From JANQIO01 sp043585095 (GTDB lineage: Bacteria; Pseudomonadota; Gammaproteobacteria; Pseudomonadales; Halieaceae): 64,000 nucleotides of DNA. The DNA is taken from positions 3,348,001-3,412,000 of the forward strand of contig CP121321.1 in NCBI GenBank assembly GCA_043585095.1, given 5' to 3'. Positions 31,791 to 41,034 of the stretch are shown here, one piece after another. The notes beneath the pieces are model-generated. The model had not been told where the DNA came from. It made no database searches and was given only the letters and a program-made list of their open reading frames with translations. The position numbers were made by a program, and so were the translations under genes. Every line of letters starts with the position of its first letter. Position 1 is the stretch's first letter.

Positions 31791-34058
31791 ATGCGTCACC
31801 GTTGGCCTTTTGTATTTAGCCTTGGCGTTTACCTGCTGACGCTGCCCGCGTGGGGAGCGTCACCAGCGCAAGAGCGTCACAGCGACTGGATCGGCACACA
31901 AGCCTGTGCGGGCTGCCACAAGGCATCGTTTGAAGCCTGGCAAGGCTCTCACCATGATCTCGCCATGCAAGTGGCGACGCCTGAAACCGTTTTAGCCGAC
32001 TTTGACGACTCGCGCTTTGAGTACGCCGGCATTAGCTCGCGCTTTTATCGACAGCAAGACGAGTTCTGGGTAGAAACTGACAACGCCGCGGGAGAATTAG
32101 AGGCTTTTCAAATAGCCTTTGCCTTCGGCGTTGAACCGCTGCAACAGTATTTGATCGAGTTTCCGGGCGGCCGACTGCAAGCGCTGGGGATAGCCTGGGA
32201 CACGCGGCCCGCTGCTGAAGGCGGGCAACGCTGGTTTCATCTTTACCCTGACGACAACATAAAGGCCGGCGACCCACTGCACTGGACCGGAAGTTACCAA
32301 AACTGGAATCTGCAGTGCGCCGAATGCCACAGCACTCGACTGGAGAAAAACTACAATCCCGTTGCTGATGGCTATCGCACCACCTGGAGCGAGATAAATG
32401 TTGCCTGCGAAGCCTGCCACGGTCCCGGTGCGGAGCACGCTGCTGCAGTACAAGACGGACGCCTTGGTGAATTCACACATTCCGGCTTCCCTATGTCATT
32501 AGCAGAACGGGGCGCATGGGCATGGCGAGACGGGGAGGATATCGCCAGACGTCGTAACCCCTTAGAGCAGTCTCAACAAGTTGAAAGCTGTGGCCGCTGC
32601 CATGCCAGACGCGGGACGCTGGGACCTTATGAATACGGAACGCATCTGCTAAACACGCACCGGCCCAGCTTGCTACAGTCGCCGCTGTATCACGCTGATG
32701 GGCAAATTCTCGATGAAGTCTACGTCTACGGGTCATTCATTCAGAGCAAGATGTATCAGGCGGGTGTCGTCTGTTCAAACTGCCATGAACCCCACAGCAA
32801 CGAGCTGTTGGCACCGGGCAATGGTGTCTGCACACAATGCCATAAGCCAGCAACATACGATGCGCCCGAGCACCACCATCATTCGGTGGGCTCGGCCGGC
32901 GCGGCCTGCGTGAATTGTCATATGCCAGAGCAGAACTACATGGTGATTGACGGTCGACGGGATCACAGCATGCGTGTGCCGCGGCCTGACTTAAGCCTGG
33001 TGATCGATACCCCAAACGCCTGTAACCAATGCCATACGGATCAAAAGGCCCAGTGGTCGCTGGAAGCTTTGCGAAAGTGGGGTGTGGAGTTTAGCGATAC
33101 CAGCACCCACCCTGCCCGCACCATGGTGCTGGCGCGCCGCGACGACGGCCGCGCTATCTCTGGTCTAATGCGCCTTGCCAATGACGGCAGTGCAGCGCCC
33201 ATTTGGCGCGCAACGGCGATGAGCGAACTGGCTAGCTTTAGCAATCAGGCCGCCTATGAAACCGCTCTGCAGTTACTTGCCAGCGACGACCCCATGCTGC
33301 GGTGGTCCGCTGTAAGCAGTCTTGGCATGCTGCCCATTCAGGCACGCTACGCCACGCTGGCAACCTTGCTGGATGACGATACGCGCTCTATACGGCTTGA
33401 GGTCGCGCGCATGCTGGCGGAGGTCCCACTGGACCAGATTGGGCCCAAAGACGCAGCGAAGCTTAATGCGGTGTTTGAAGAGTACCTTCACGCTCTGGGG
33501 GAGCAAGCCGATACCCCAGAAGGTCAGTTAGAGATGGGCGTGTTTCTAGTCGCAAGACAGCTGTTTCAGCCAGCAGAGCGCGCCTACAATCGCGCGCTGG
33601 CACTCAACCCGCAGTTAATCGCTGCGTACTTAAACAAAGCCGATCTATATCGCTTGGTAGGACAGGACGTAGAGGGTCGCGACGTATTGCAGGCGGCCGC
33701 ACAGATCGCGCCAGAAGAAGCCGCGATTTGGTATGCAATGGGACTGCTGGAAACGCGGCTTGGCGATAAAGATGCCGCCCTGGCAGCGCTGGCAAAGGCC
33801 GCCAAGCTGGAAGCAACCGGCATACGCTATCGCTACGTGTACGGTATAGCGCTGCAAGATGCCGGACGCACGCAAGCCGCGCTGGACGCCTTACGCCCTT
33901 TGTTGAGAGAAGCACCGGATAATCCCGATTTACTGCTCGCCTTGGCTACCTACAGCAAGGCGGCTGGATACGATGACGAAGCGCGTCGTCATGGTGCGCG
34001 ATTGCAGGCACTGCTGCCCGAAGATGAGGGCGTGCGACAATTCGTACAAAGCCTGTAA
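31791..34058 (+). CDS. Periplasmic octahaem cytochrome c with HEAT-like and TPR C-terminal region
   Basis: 755 aa with a Sec signal peptide (cleavage after about PAWGA, residue 23). Eight CxxCH haem sites begin at Cys39, 176, 206, 267, 328, 347, 373 and 411. Residues about 420-550 look like HEAT-type helices (SDDPMLRWSAVSSLGML), and about 560-755 like TPR units (AERAYNRALALNPQLIAAYL). The cytochrome half resembles cytochrome c554-like electron carriers or reductases; the TPR part probably binds a partner. Substrate unknown: none of the eight sites is a CxxCK variant, so there is no sign of NrfA-type nitrite reductase. It is followed 55 bp later by a diguanylate cyclase gene. Confidence 0.92.
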   Translation: MRHRWPFVFSLGVYLLTLPAWGASPAQERHSDWIGTQACAGCHKASFEAWQGSHHDLAMQVATPETVLADFDDSRFEYAGISSRFYRQQDEFWVETDNAAGELEAFQIAFAFGVEPLQQYLIEFPGGRLQALGIAWDTRPAAEGGQRWFHLYPDDNIKAGDPLHWTGSYQNWNLQCAECHSTRLEKNYNPVADGYRTTWSEINVACEACHGPGAEHAAAVQDGRLGEFTHSGFPMSLAERGAWAWRDGEDIARRRNPLEQSQQVESCGRCHARRGTLGPYEYGTHLLNTHRPSLLQSPLYHADGQILDEVYVYGSFIQSKMYQAGVVCSNCHEPHSNELLAPGNGVCTQCHKPATYDAPEHHHHSVGSAGAACVNCHMPEQNYMVIDGRRDHSMRVPRPDLSLVIDTPNACNQCHTDQKAQWSLEALRKWGVEFSDTSTHPARTMVLARRDDGRAISGLMRLANDGSAAPIWRATAMSELASFSNQAAYETALQLLASDDPMLRWSAVSSLGMLPIQARYATLATLLDDDTRSIRLEVARMLAEVPLDQIGPKDAAKLNAVFEEYLHALGEQADTPEGQLEMGVFLVARQLFQPAERAYNRALALNPQLIAAYLNKADLYRLVGQDVEGRDVLQAAAQIAPEEAAIWYAMGLLETRLGDKDAALAALAKAAKLEATGIRYRYVYGIALQDAGRTQAALDALRPLLREAPDNPDLLLALATYSKAAGYDDEARRHGARLQALLPEDEGVRQFVQSL

Positions 34059-34113
34059 TACTGCAGCCATCGCTCGTTTTTTTATCTGCCGGAGCGAGGC
34101 GGGGCACCTTTGG

Positions 34114-35316
34114 ATGGAATCGTTTCAGCCAGCAGAGTCCGTACAATCGACGGTCAGCGAAATTTTGCAGACCGACAGCTCACTGTATTCAAGACAGTAC
34201 TCGCTGGGATTCCGCTCGCTTCGCTTTATCCCCGCCCTGGAATCCAGCTATCGTGAATATGCTCTAACCCAAAGCCCACGACAGCTGCGTCGCCTTCTTC
34301 CACTGGCCTTCTTGTTAACGCTGCTATACGCCGCGGCAGACTATTATCGAGTGCCCGCCGAGGTTTTTGCCGAGCTCGCGATACCGCGAGGCATACAGAT
34401 TGCCACGCTAACGGTGTTGGCTATTCCGATGTACTTAAATCGGCCTCGCTTGACCCAACTGTTCATGATTATCGCGCTCATTGTTTATGCTGCGACTACC
34501 GCGGTAACCAACGGTATCGTGAACAGGGCCTCAACATATTCCCCTGTCACGGCAATGCTGGTCATTCTGACCTGTTGCTATTTTCTTGCCGGCTTGCGCT
34601 TTTATCAGGCCACGCTCACGGGAATTCTCATCAGCATTGCGTATCCGATGTCGCAGCTAATGTTCAGCTTCCCTCTGCCCAATCTGGTATTCAACTGCTT
34701 CACGATTATCATCTTCAATATTCTCGGCATCGCGGGTGCCTATACGCTGGAGTACACCAACCGGGAAAACTATCTGGGCCGCCAGTTGCTCAGCGAGATG
34801 GCATTGTTTGACGGGCTCACCGGGCTACTCAATCAGCGCGCCTTCTCACTTGATCTGGAGAAGAGTTGCGGACAAGCGCGCCGCGACGGCTGTCATTTGG
34901 CAGTGGCTATGGCAGATGTAGATTACTTCAAGGAATACAACGACCACTATGGCCACGTAAAAGGCGACCAGTGCCTGAGAAAACTGGCTGACGCGTTACG
35001 CGGCACGCTCAAGCGCCCACTCGATAAAGCGGGCCGCTACGGGGGCGAGGAGTTCATTCTGGTCTGGTATGACTGCTCAGCGGATGACGCAGCCAGGCTT
35101 GGCGAGGAGGCTCGTGACGCAGTTGAATCACTGCGTATTCGTCACGGCCGCGGCGCGGGCCAGCGCACGGTAACAATCAGTGTTGGCGTGGTAAGTAGCG
35201 AATCGCTGCCAGAATGCAACAGCAGTTCGCTGATACGCGCGGCGGATCGAGCGCTCTACCATGCGAAAGCCCAGGGACGAAACCGAGTTGTGATCGACGG
35301 CGAGCGCCAGACTTGA
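34114..35316 (+). CDS. Membrane-bound diguanylate cyclase (GGDEF)
   Basis: About 400 aa. A cytoplasmic N-terminal segment is followed by about five or six membrane helices (about 65-225) and a GGDEF domain whose active site is GGEEF. The allosteric inhibitory site RxxD (RPLD) stands exactly five residues before GGEEF, so product inhibition by c-di-GMP is expected. The Mg site ADVDYFKEYND is intact. ATG 34114 was chosen because longer starts run 86 bp into the cytochrome gene. c-di-GMP favours surface attachment, which makes the distant adhesin a conceivable target; that link is inference. Confidence 0.93.
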   Translation: MESFQPAESVQSTVSEILQTDSSLYSRQYSLGFRSLRFIPALESSYREYALTQSPRQLRRLLPLAFLLTLLYAAADYYRVPAEVFAELAIPRGIQIATLTVLAIPMYLNRPRLTQLFMIIALIVYAATTAVTNGIVNRASTYSPVTAMLVILTCCYFLAGLRFYQATLTGILISIAYPMSQLMFSFPLPNLVFNCFTIIIFNILGIAGAYTLEYTNRENYLGRQLLSEMALFDGLTGLLNQRAFSLDLEKSCGQARRDGCHLAVAMADVDYFKEYNDHYGHVKGDQCLRKLADALRGTLKRPLDKAGRYGGEEFILVWYDCSADDAARLGEEARDAVESLRIRHGRGAGQRTVTISVGVVSSESLPECNSSSLIRAADRALYHAKAQGRNRVVIDGERQT

Positions 35317-35363
35317 GAAACTGCAGGGCGCAGACACACATAGTGTAAGGAGCCCGACCTACC

Positions 35364-35690
35364 ATGAAGACCAAGACGTGCTTAGCCCTTAGCAGTTTCG
35401 CCCTCATACTGCCGTTAACGGCATGTACCTGGGTAAAATTGACCGATGGCGGTACCGCTGTATCCGTCGTTGAATCCGCTCCCAAGGAATGCAAGAAACT
35501 TGGCAGCACCACGTCGACCACGAAGGCTGATATCGCCAGCATTGATCGGGGCAGCAACAAAGTGGCCGTGGAGCTAGAAACACTGGCACGCAATGCGGCC
35601 GCGGGCATGTCAGGGGACACGATTACGCCAGAAACGGAGGTCTCCGAAAACGGCGAGCAACGGTTTGGTATCTATCGCTGCGGCAAGTAA
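35364..35690 (+). CDS. DUF4156 lipoprotein
   Basis: 108 aa with a signal peptide and lipobox LTAC, lipidated Cys21. A short domain follows with paired cysteines (CKK and RCGK) of the DUF4156 type. Residue 22 is Thr, not Asp, so sorting to the outer membrane is expected. Function unknown. It is preceded by TAAGGAG, though spaced 11 bp from ATG. It lies 47 bp after the GGDEF gene on the same strand and faces parE tail to tail. Confidence 0.85.
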   Translation: MKTKTCLALSSFALILPLTACTWVKLTDGGTAVSVVESAPKECKKLGSTTSTTKADIASIDRGSNKVAVELETLARNAAAGMSGDTITPETEVSENGEQRFGIYRCGK

Positions 35691-35731
35691 TGCAGCGGTA
35701 TCCAACCATAGGACTGGTATAGATCCTGAAG

Positions 35732-37621
35732 CTACAGGACCTCAGCGAGGTCGCCCTTTTTCTCCAGCCAGGCTTTCCTGTCCGGCGCGCGCTTTTTAGC
35801 TAGCAACATATCCAACATGTTGTTAGTGCCATCGCCGCCATCCAGTACCAGGCGCACCAGGCGGCGCGTGTCCGGGTCCATTGTCGTTTCGCGCAGCTGA
35901 AGGGGGTTCATTTCACCCAGGCCCTTGAAGCGCTGCACGTTTACCTTGCCCCGAATTTTTTCGGCCTCGATTCTGTCCAAAACTCCCTGCTTCTCGCCTT
36001 CGTCCAGGGCGTAAAAGACTTCTTTACCGACATCGATTCGATACAGGGGCGGCATGGCGACAAAAACATGCCCCGCTTGCACCAGCGCCCGAAAGTGCCG
36101 GACGAACAAGGCACAAATCAACGTGGCGATATGCAGGCCATCTGAATCAGCGTCCGCCAGAATACAGACCTTGTTATAGCGCAGCCCGGCAAGGTCATCG
36201 CTAGCGGGGTCGATGCCCAGCGCCACCGAGATATTGTGTACTTCCTGTGAAGCAAGGATCTCCTGCGAATCGACTTCCCAGGTATTCAAGATCTTGCCGC
36301 GCAGTGGCAGGATGGCTTGAAACTCTCGATCACGGGCTTGTTTTGCCGAACCGCCTGCGGAATCGCCCTCAACCAGGAACAGTTCTGCTCGATCTGTATC
36401 CTGACCAGAACAATCCGCTAATTTGCCTGGTAACGCGGGCCCCGCTGAGACGCGTTTGCGCTCTACTTTACGAGCACTACGCAAGCGGCTCTGGGCGTTG
36501 GAAATACACATATCCGCCAGTTTTTCTGCTGCCTGCGTATGCTGATTAAGCCACAGGCTGAAGGCATCTTTGGCGACACCCGCTACGAACGCTGCCGCCT
36601 CGCGGGAGGACAGACGCTCTTTTGTCTGCCCGGAAAACTGCGGGTCCTCAAGCTTGGAAGACAACACGTAGGCGCAGCGATCCCAGATATCATCTGGCGT
36701 CAGCTTGACGCCTCTCGGTAGCAGGTTGCGCAGCTCACAAAAGTCCCGCATGGCATCCAAAAGGCCGGTGCGCAGCCCATTAACATGGGTGCCGCCCTGC
36801 GCGGTTGGAATGAGATTGACATAGCTTTCTGCAATCACTTCACCGCCTTCCGGCAGCCACTGCACTGCCCAATCGACCGCGGCAGTACTACCCGCAAAGC
36901 TACCGACAAAGGGCTCTTCCGGGATTACCGGGAAATCAATCGTGGCGTCGGCCAGATAGTCTGTTAGGCCATCCTCGTAGTACCACTCTTCGGACTCTTT
37001 CTTTGCTTCATCGTGAAACTTAACGCGCAGCTTTGGGCACAGTACTGCCTTGGCTCGGAGCACATGCCGAAGCCTTGGTACTGAGAAATTAACCGAATCA
37101 AAGTATTGTGGGTCTGGGCGGAAGGTAATCGCGGTGCCGGTATTACGCTGCCCGCAGCTATCCACGATGTCCAGTGGTTTGGCCGTATCGCCACCGGCGA
37201 AGGCCATTTGGTAAACCTGTCCACCGCGGCGAATGGTAACCTCCAGTTCCGTTGAGAGAGCGTTAACTACGGATACGCCGACACCATGCAAACCGCCAGA
37301 AAACTGGTAGTTCTTGCTGGAAAACTTACCACCAGCGTGCAGCGTCGTGAGGATTACTTCGACGCCTGGTTTCTTTTGTTCAGGATGCATATCCACAGGC
37401 ATACCACGACCGTTGTCGGAAACGCTGATAGAACCGGTTTTATGCAGCGTTACGCTGATCTCAGTGGCATGTCCCGCCAACGCTTCATCGACGCTATTGT
37501 CGATGACTTCCTGAGCCAGATGGTTGGGCCGGCTGGTATCGGTGTACATACCCGGACGTTTGCGAACAGGCTCAAGGCCGGTGAGAACCTCGATGTCTTC
37601 TGCGGTGTACTTATCGCTCAT
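35732..37621 (-). CDS. parE: DNA topoisomerase IV subunit B
   Basis: 629 aa, the normal ParE length (E. coli 630). GHKL ATPase N-terminal region: EVIDNSVDEALAG, DNGRGMPVD and GGLHGVGVSVVNALS. The TOPRIM domain carries EGDSAGGSA, PLRGKILN and DADSDGLHI. It decatenates sister chromosomes with ParC, which is not in the window. Gene order parE, cpdA, DUF1249 with divergent tolC is the gammaproteobacterial arrangement. The usual yqiA between parE and cpdA is missing. Confidence 0.97.
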   Translation of the reverse strand: MSDKYTAEDIEVLTGLEPVRKRPGMYTDTSRPNHLAQEVIDNSVDEALAGHATEISVTLHKTGSISVSDNGRGMPVDMHPEQKKPGVEVILTTLHAGGKFSSKNYQFSGGLHGVGVSVVNALSTELEVTIRRGGQVYQMAFAGGDTAKPLDIVDSCGQRNTGTAITFRPDPQYFDSVNFSVPRLRHVLRAKAVLCPKLRVKFHDEAKKESEEWYYEDGLTDYLADATIDFPVIPEEPFVGSFAGSTAAVDWAVQWLPEGGEVIAESYVNLIPTAQGGTHVNGLRTGLLDAMRDFCELRNLLPRGVKLTPDDIWDRCAYVLSSKLEDPQFSGQTKERLSSREAAAFVAGVAKDAFSLWLNQHTQAAEKLADMCISNAQSRLRSARKVERKRVSAGPALPGKLADCSGQDTDRAELFLVEGDSAGGSAKQARDREFQAILPLRGKILNTWEVDSQEILASQEVHNISVALGIDPASDDLAGLRYNKVCILADADSDGLHIATLICALFVRHFRALVQAGHVFVAMPPLYRIDVGKEVFYALDEGEKQGVLDRIEAEKIRGKVNVQRFKGLGEMNPLQLRETTMDPDTRRLVRLVLDGGDGTNNMLDMLLAKKRAPDRKAWLEKKGDLAEVL

Positions 37622-37758
37622 ATGCTGAAAAATCGCCTGATTAGGTCTTTCATAGAGGCCTTTTAAGGGCCTTGCAACGGAATACCCTATCCTACCAAGA
37701 CCGGCGCGCAGGCGTTATAGATTTGATGAGGAATACAACACTTAGCCGAGAAATGCTC

Positions 37759-37839
37759 AGCCCCTAGCGGTTCTATGAACAGCCCTGAGCGGCCCTGTAA
37801 AGAGACAGCCCTGAGCGGGCTTATAAACGAGAACCGCTA
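37759..37839. repeat. Three short direct repeats and a long inverted repeat between parE and cpdA
   Basis: The 215-bp gap between the two minus-strand genes contains CAGCCCTGAGCGG twice (about 37780-37792 and 37806-37818) and a close third copy CAGCCCCTAGCGG (37758-37770). Flanking arms tagcggttct (37765-37774) and agaaccgcta (37830-37839) are perfect complements, so the whole block can fold; the right arm overlaps the cpdA stop codon. The inner agccc-tgagc-gggct hairpin may help to terminate cpdA transcription. The rest of the gap shows only upstream sequence of parE. Confidence 0.55.
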
Positions 37840-38664
37840 CAGGTAACCACTGGACTGCAAATCAACACTAAAGTGCACACCATCGACACGCGAAACACCC
37901 GTTTCGATACCTCCGTCTCCGTGTAGCTCGAGCCAGCGATAGCCCGGGGGCACATCATCAATCTTGAAGTCGTGGTTCTGCGGCGCAAACTGAATGCAGG
38001 ATGAAGGCGTTGACATGAGCTTGACGCCATTCCGTTCTGCATCGAGTTGCTGATGTACGTGTCCCCACAGCACTCCCCGCACACAGTCGTAACGATCAAG
38101 CGTCGCGAAGAACTGGTCGCGGTCGTCGACCATTTGAGTATCTATCCAGTTCGAGCCCATCGCCGTCGGTTGGTGATGCAAGCAGACCAGGCAGTGCAGG
38201 CCCTGCGACGCGGCGTGAGTCAGGCAGCTGTCTAAAAACGCGATTTCATCTGCTCCGAGTTCACCGCCTACCTCTCCTGGAATCTGTGAATTAAGCATCA
38301 CTATCAGCCATCCGCCACCTTCGACGACGCGGATTAATTTGCCCTGCTGGCCCAGCACCCTATTCATCGCGGTGGCATCATCGTGATTACCCGGCAACCA
38401 CGCCACAGGAGCATCCAGCCGCGAGAAGAATACTGCTGCACGCTGATACGCCTCTTCGCTGCCGTGATCGGATATATCGCCCGTGCCCAACACCAGGTCA
38501 ATCGAAGGTTGCTCACGCTTCACCATATCAATCACGTGGGCCAGACTGTTATCCGTGTCCATGCCTACCAGCCGCCCGCCAGCCTCTTTCTTGAGGTGTG
38601 TATCGGTAATCTGCACCAAGCGAAGCGGACTGCCTGACGCAGCAATTTGCATGACGGCATCCAT
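37837..38664 (-). CDS. cpdA: 3',5'-cyclic AMP phosphodiesterase
   Basis: 275 aa calcineurin-like metallophosphoesterase with the complete set of metal motifs: QITDTHL, GTGDISDHGS, LPGNHDD, CLHHQP and WGHVHQ. The last two are characteristic of CpdA. It hydrolyses cAMP to AMP in the cytoplasm. The start codon overlaps the stop codon of the upstream DUF1249 gene (TAATG), so translation is coupled. The CpdA assignment rests on both motifs and the parE/DUF1249/tolC context. Confidence 0.95.
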   Translation of the reverse strand: MDAVMQIAASGSPLRLVQITDTHLKKEAGGRLVGMDTDNSLAHVIDMVKREQPSIDLVLGTGDISDHGSEEAYQRAAVFFSRLDAPVAWLPGNHDDATAMNRVLGQQGKLIRVVEGGGWLIVMLNSQIPGEVGGELGADEIAFLDSCLTHAASQGLHCLVCLHHQPTAMGSNWIDTQMVDDRDQFFATLDRYDCVRGVLWGHVHQQLDAERNGVKLMSTPSSCIQFAPQNHDFKIDDVPPGYRWLELHGDGGIETGVSRVDGVHFSVDLQSSGYL

Positions 38665-39206
38665 TACGAAGAACCCGAATCAGCGGGCGGAGTGGCAGGT
38701 GTCCGGGCGCTATCAAACGCAGGAATATCCAGCAGAGCCTGACCCTGCGCTATGCAGTGCGCCAGCCACTCGGCCAGAAATGCATTCTGCTGTGCTTTTT
38801 CATCTGGCATATGCATGGCGTCATTCGGGTAGTCGTAGCGCGCCTGAATCTGCCGGCGCGACTGGAAGCCGGTCACTTCAACCATGCTGGCGTCGTGATA
38901 GGCGCGCAGTTCAAATTGCGGCGCGCTCAGCCAGCTGCCACTGCCTTCGCCCACTTGCTGACACACTTTAAACAGGGTTGTGTAGCGGCATCGTTCAACA
39001 ACATCAATGCGCACGCGCTCGCCAGTCGGTAAACGGAACTCGCGGTTATTCGTAGTTTCGTAATCGGGAAATAGCTGTTTTAGCTGGGCGTAGTTAGCCT
39101 CACAGGTGGCATGCAGCCCCGCGAGGTCAATCGAATACCGTAAAGGCCGTCTGTCTGAGTAGTTAAAAGAGGAGTCGCTCAACGTCCTGCTTCCCGCCCA
39201 TACCAT
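38664..39206 (-). CDS. DUF1249 family protein (YqiB-like)
   Basis: About 172-180 aa. The conserved core begins near YSIDLAGLHATCEANYAQL and includes FRLPTGERVRIDVVERCRYT and FELRAYHDASMVEVTGFQ. Family function is unknown, but it sits next to cpdA in most gammaproteobacteria. The start is uncertain: ATG 39206 or TTG 39182 (AGCAGG just upstream) fit the family; an ATG at 39323 would add 39 residues that do not look conserved. nudF, often found next upstream, is absent. It overlaps cpdA by one base. Confidence 0.88.
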   Translation of the reverse strand: MVWAGSRTLSDSSFNYSDRRPLRYSIDLAGLHATCEANYAQLKQLFPDYETTNNREFRLPTGERVRIDVVERCRYTTLFKVCQQVGEGSGSWLSAPQFELRAYHDASMVEVTGFQSRRQIQARYDYPNDAMHMPDEKAQQNAFLAEWLAHCIAQGQALLDIPAFDSARTPATPPADSGSS

Positions 39207-39381
39207 GTAACAAGGCATATATTGATGGTTATTCTGATGGATGGGCAACTGGTCCTTCCAAAAGTCTGAGCCAGTACCGTTTATCGCAGCAACGCCCCGC
39301 TTTATCGCAGCGCAGACATCCACTGAACAAAAATTAGTCTAGCATCAACCTTTGCACAAATAAGGGACATATTCCATGTTT

Positions 39382-39397
39382 CAGCCCGGGCGGGCTG
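39382..39397. promoter_or_regulatory. Inverted repeat in the divergent DUF1249 / tolC spacer
   Basis: CAGCCC-gggc-GGGCTG forms a 6-bp stem with a 4-base loop, followed by a -10-like TATCAT (39402-39407) on the plus strand. The 290-bp spacer 39207-39496 otherwise holds only the possible upstream extensions of the two flanking genes. An operator or attenuating hairpin for tolC is possible; the evidence is symmetry alone. Confidence 0.25.
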
Positions 39398-39496
39398 GCG
39401 GTATCATTAGACGCGGAGCACTCTGTGCCCAAACTAGAAGATTTGATTCGGCCACACGGTTTCACAGGCCAGATATTGTGTCAGCAAGGATTTGCG

Positions 39497-41020
39497 ATGA
39501 AACGCCCAAGCAACACCCACGATCAAAGCGCCCGGGTGGCTATTAGCCGTCCGTTATCTTCTTGTCGCGCGGCTATCAGCACCTGCGTTCTTGTTGCCGT
39601 TTCCGCCGCCGTGTCAATGACGGCACCAGGCGTTCACGCAGACACACTCCGCGAGATCTACGAGCTAGCGCTTGAAAACGATGCGCAGCTCAGCGCAGCG
39701 GAAGCAACTTATCGTGCGAATCTGGAGCTTGAACGCCTCGGCTTAGCCTCGCTGCTGCCGCAGGTGCAGGGCAACTACCAGTATTCTGACACCGACACTG
39801 AGACTGTATCTGACTCCGTTAACTTCGGCGATGACGGTATTGAATTCTTTGAGGTGACCTCGAATCTCGATATAGACACTACCGGCTATGAAGTGTCTCT
39901 GGATCAGGCGATCTTCAACTTGCCCGCCTGGTTCACCTTTAAGTCAGGCAAAGAGCGCAGCAAAGAGGCAGAGGCCACCTTTGCGGCGGATCAGCAAGAC
40001 CTGATCGTGCGCGTGGTGGAATCCTATCTTGGCGTATTGCGAGCGCAGGATAACCTGAAAGCGTCCCAAGCTCGCGAGCGCGCGTTTAAACGTCAGTTGG
40101 AGCAGACGCAGCAGCGTTTTGAAGTGGGCCTGATTGCCATCACGGATGTGCACGAAGCACAGGCCGCGTATGACCTCGCACGCGTTGAGCGCATTACCGA
40201 TGATAACAATCTAAACGTTGCAACCGAGCGCCTGTCGGTACTCACCGGGCGCTATCATTCCAATCTCTACTTGCTACGTGACGAGTTCGCTATCAAGGTG
40301 CCGCAGCCTGCCGAGCGTTCGGCCTGGGTGGACTTCGCTTTGGACCACAACTTCCGCTTGAGCGCAGCCAGCTTCCGCGAAGAAGCGGCTCGACAAAACG
40401 CCCGCGCCTTTGCGTCAGAGCATATGCCGACCGTAAGCGGCAGAGTGGCCTACTCAGAAACCGACGTGCGAGGTACTCGAACAGAGCAGCCCGCATCAAT
40501 TTTCAACGTGTCGCCAGACTCCGATCAGGAGCGGGAGGTGTACCAGATCCGCGTGGATGTGCCGCTGTTCAGTGGAGGTCGCGTGAGCGCCCAGCGTCGG
40601 CAGGCCGCCCAGGAGTACATCGCCTCTAAAGAAACGCGCGTCAATTTAATGCGCAACACCGTCACCGATACCCGTTCACTGCACATGACCGTGATCAACG
40701 ACGTTGCTCGCGTAAATGCGCGACGCCTAAGCATCGTATCCTCACAATCCGCTTTGGACGCGACAACAGCCGGTTACGAAGTCGGCACGCGTAACGTTGT
40801 CGATGTACTGAACGCCCAGAACACCTTGTTCCAGGCGCGTCGCGACTACGCCAACGCCCGCTACGACTATATTAACAACCTGCTTCAGCTCAAACTGCAA
40901 GCCGGATTACTAAGCCCGGAAGATGTCTATCGCCTGGATGCGGAGCTCAAAGCGCCACCGGCACCCACGGCTTCTACGACACGCGCTCCTGACGCATCGC
41001 CCTACCCGACGCGCCGCTAA
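39497..41020 (+). CDS. tolC: TolC-family outer membrane efflux/secretion channel
   Basis: About 507 aa. Signal peptide with core CVLVAVSAAVSM, cleaved about at GVHA|DTLREIY. The mature protein starts with the TolC hallmark LREIYELALENDAQL and shows the internal duplication: about 240 residues, then VPLFSGGRVSAQRRQA and GYEVGTRNVVDVLNAQ in the second half, matching RFEVGLIAITDVHEAQ in the first. It is the outer-membrane tunnel of type I secretion and drug efflux. ATG 39497 has AAGGA 7 bp upstream; GTG 39425 would precede the signal peptide. It is a candidate exit duct for the giant adhesin, although no ABC transporter or membrane-fusion gene is near. Confidence 0.95.
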   Translation: MKRPSNTHDQSARVAISRPLSSCRAAISTCVLVAVSAAVSMTAPGVHADTLREIYELALENDAQLSAAEATYRANLELERLGLASLLPQVQGNYQYSDTDTETVSDSVNFGDDGIEFFEVTSNLDIDTTGYEVSLDQAIFNLPAWFTFKSGKERSKEAEATFAADQQDLIVRVVESYLGVLRAQDNLKASQARERAFKRQLEQTQQRFEVGLIAITDVHEAQAAYDLARVERITDDNNLNVATERLSVLTGRYHSNLYLLRDEFAIKVPQPAERSAWVDFALDHNFRLSAASFREEAARQNARAFASEHMPTVSGRVAYSETDVRGTRTEQPASIFNVSPDSDQEREVYQIRVDVPLFSGGRVSAQRRQAAQEYIASKETRVNLMRNTVTDTRSLHMTVINDVARVNARRLSIVSSQSALDATTAGYEVGTRNVVDVLNAQNTLFQARRDYANARYDYINNLLQLKLQAGLLSPEDVYRLDAELKAPPAPTASTTRAPDASPYPTRR

Positions 41021-41034
41021 ACGATCACGATATT

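Noticed and set aside
33973..34113. Longer N-terminus for the GGDEF protein
   Set aside because: It would overlap the cytochrome gene by 86 bp and adds a Cys-rich stretch unlike the family; ATG 34114 follows the cytochrome stop.
39207..39323. Longer DUF1249 protein from ATG 39323
   Set aside because: The extra 39 residues are not like the family N-terminus; nearer ATG 39206 and TTG 39182 fit better.
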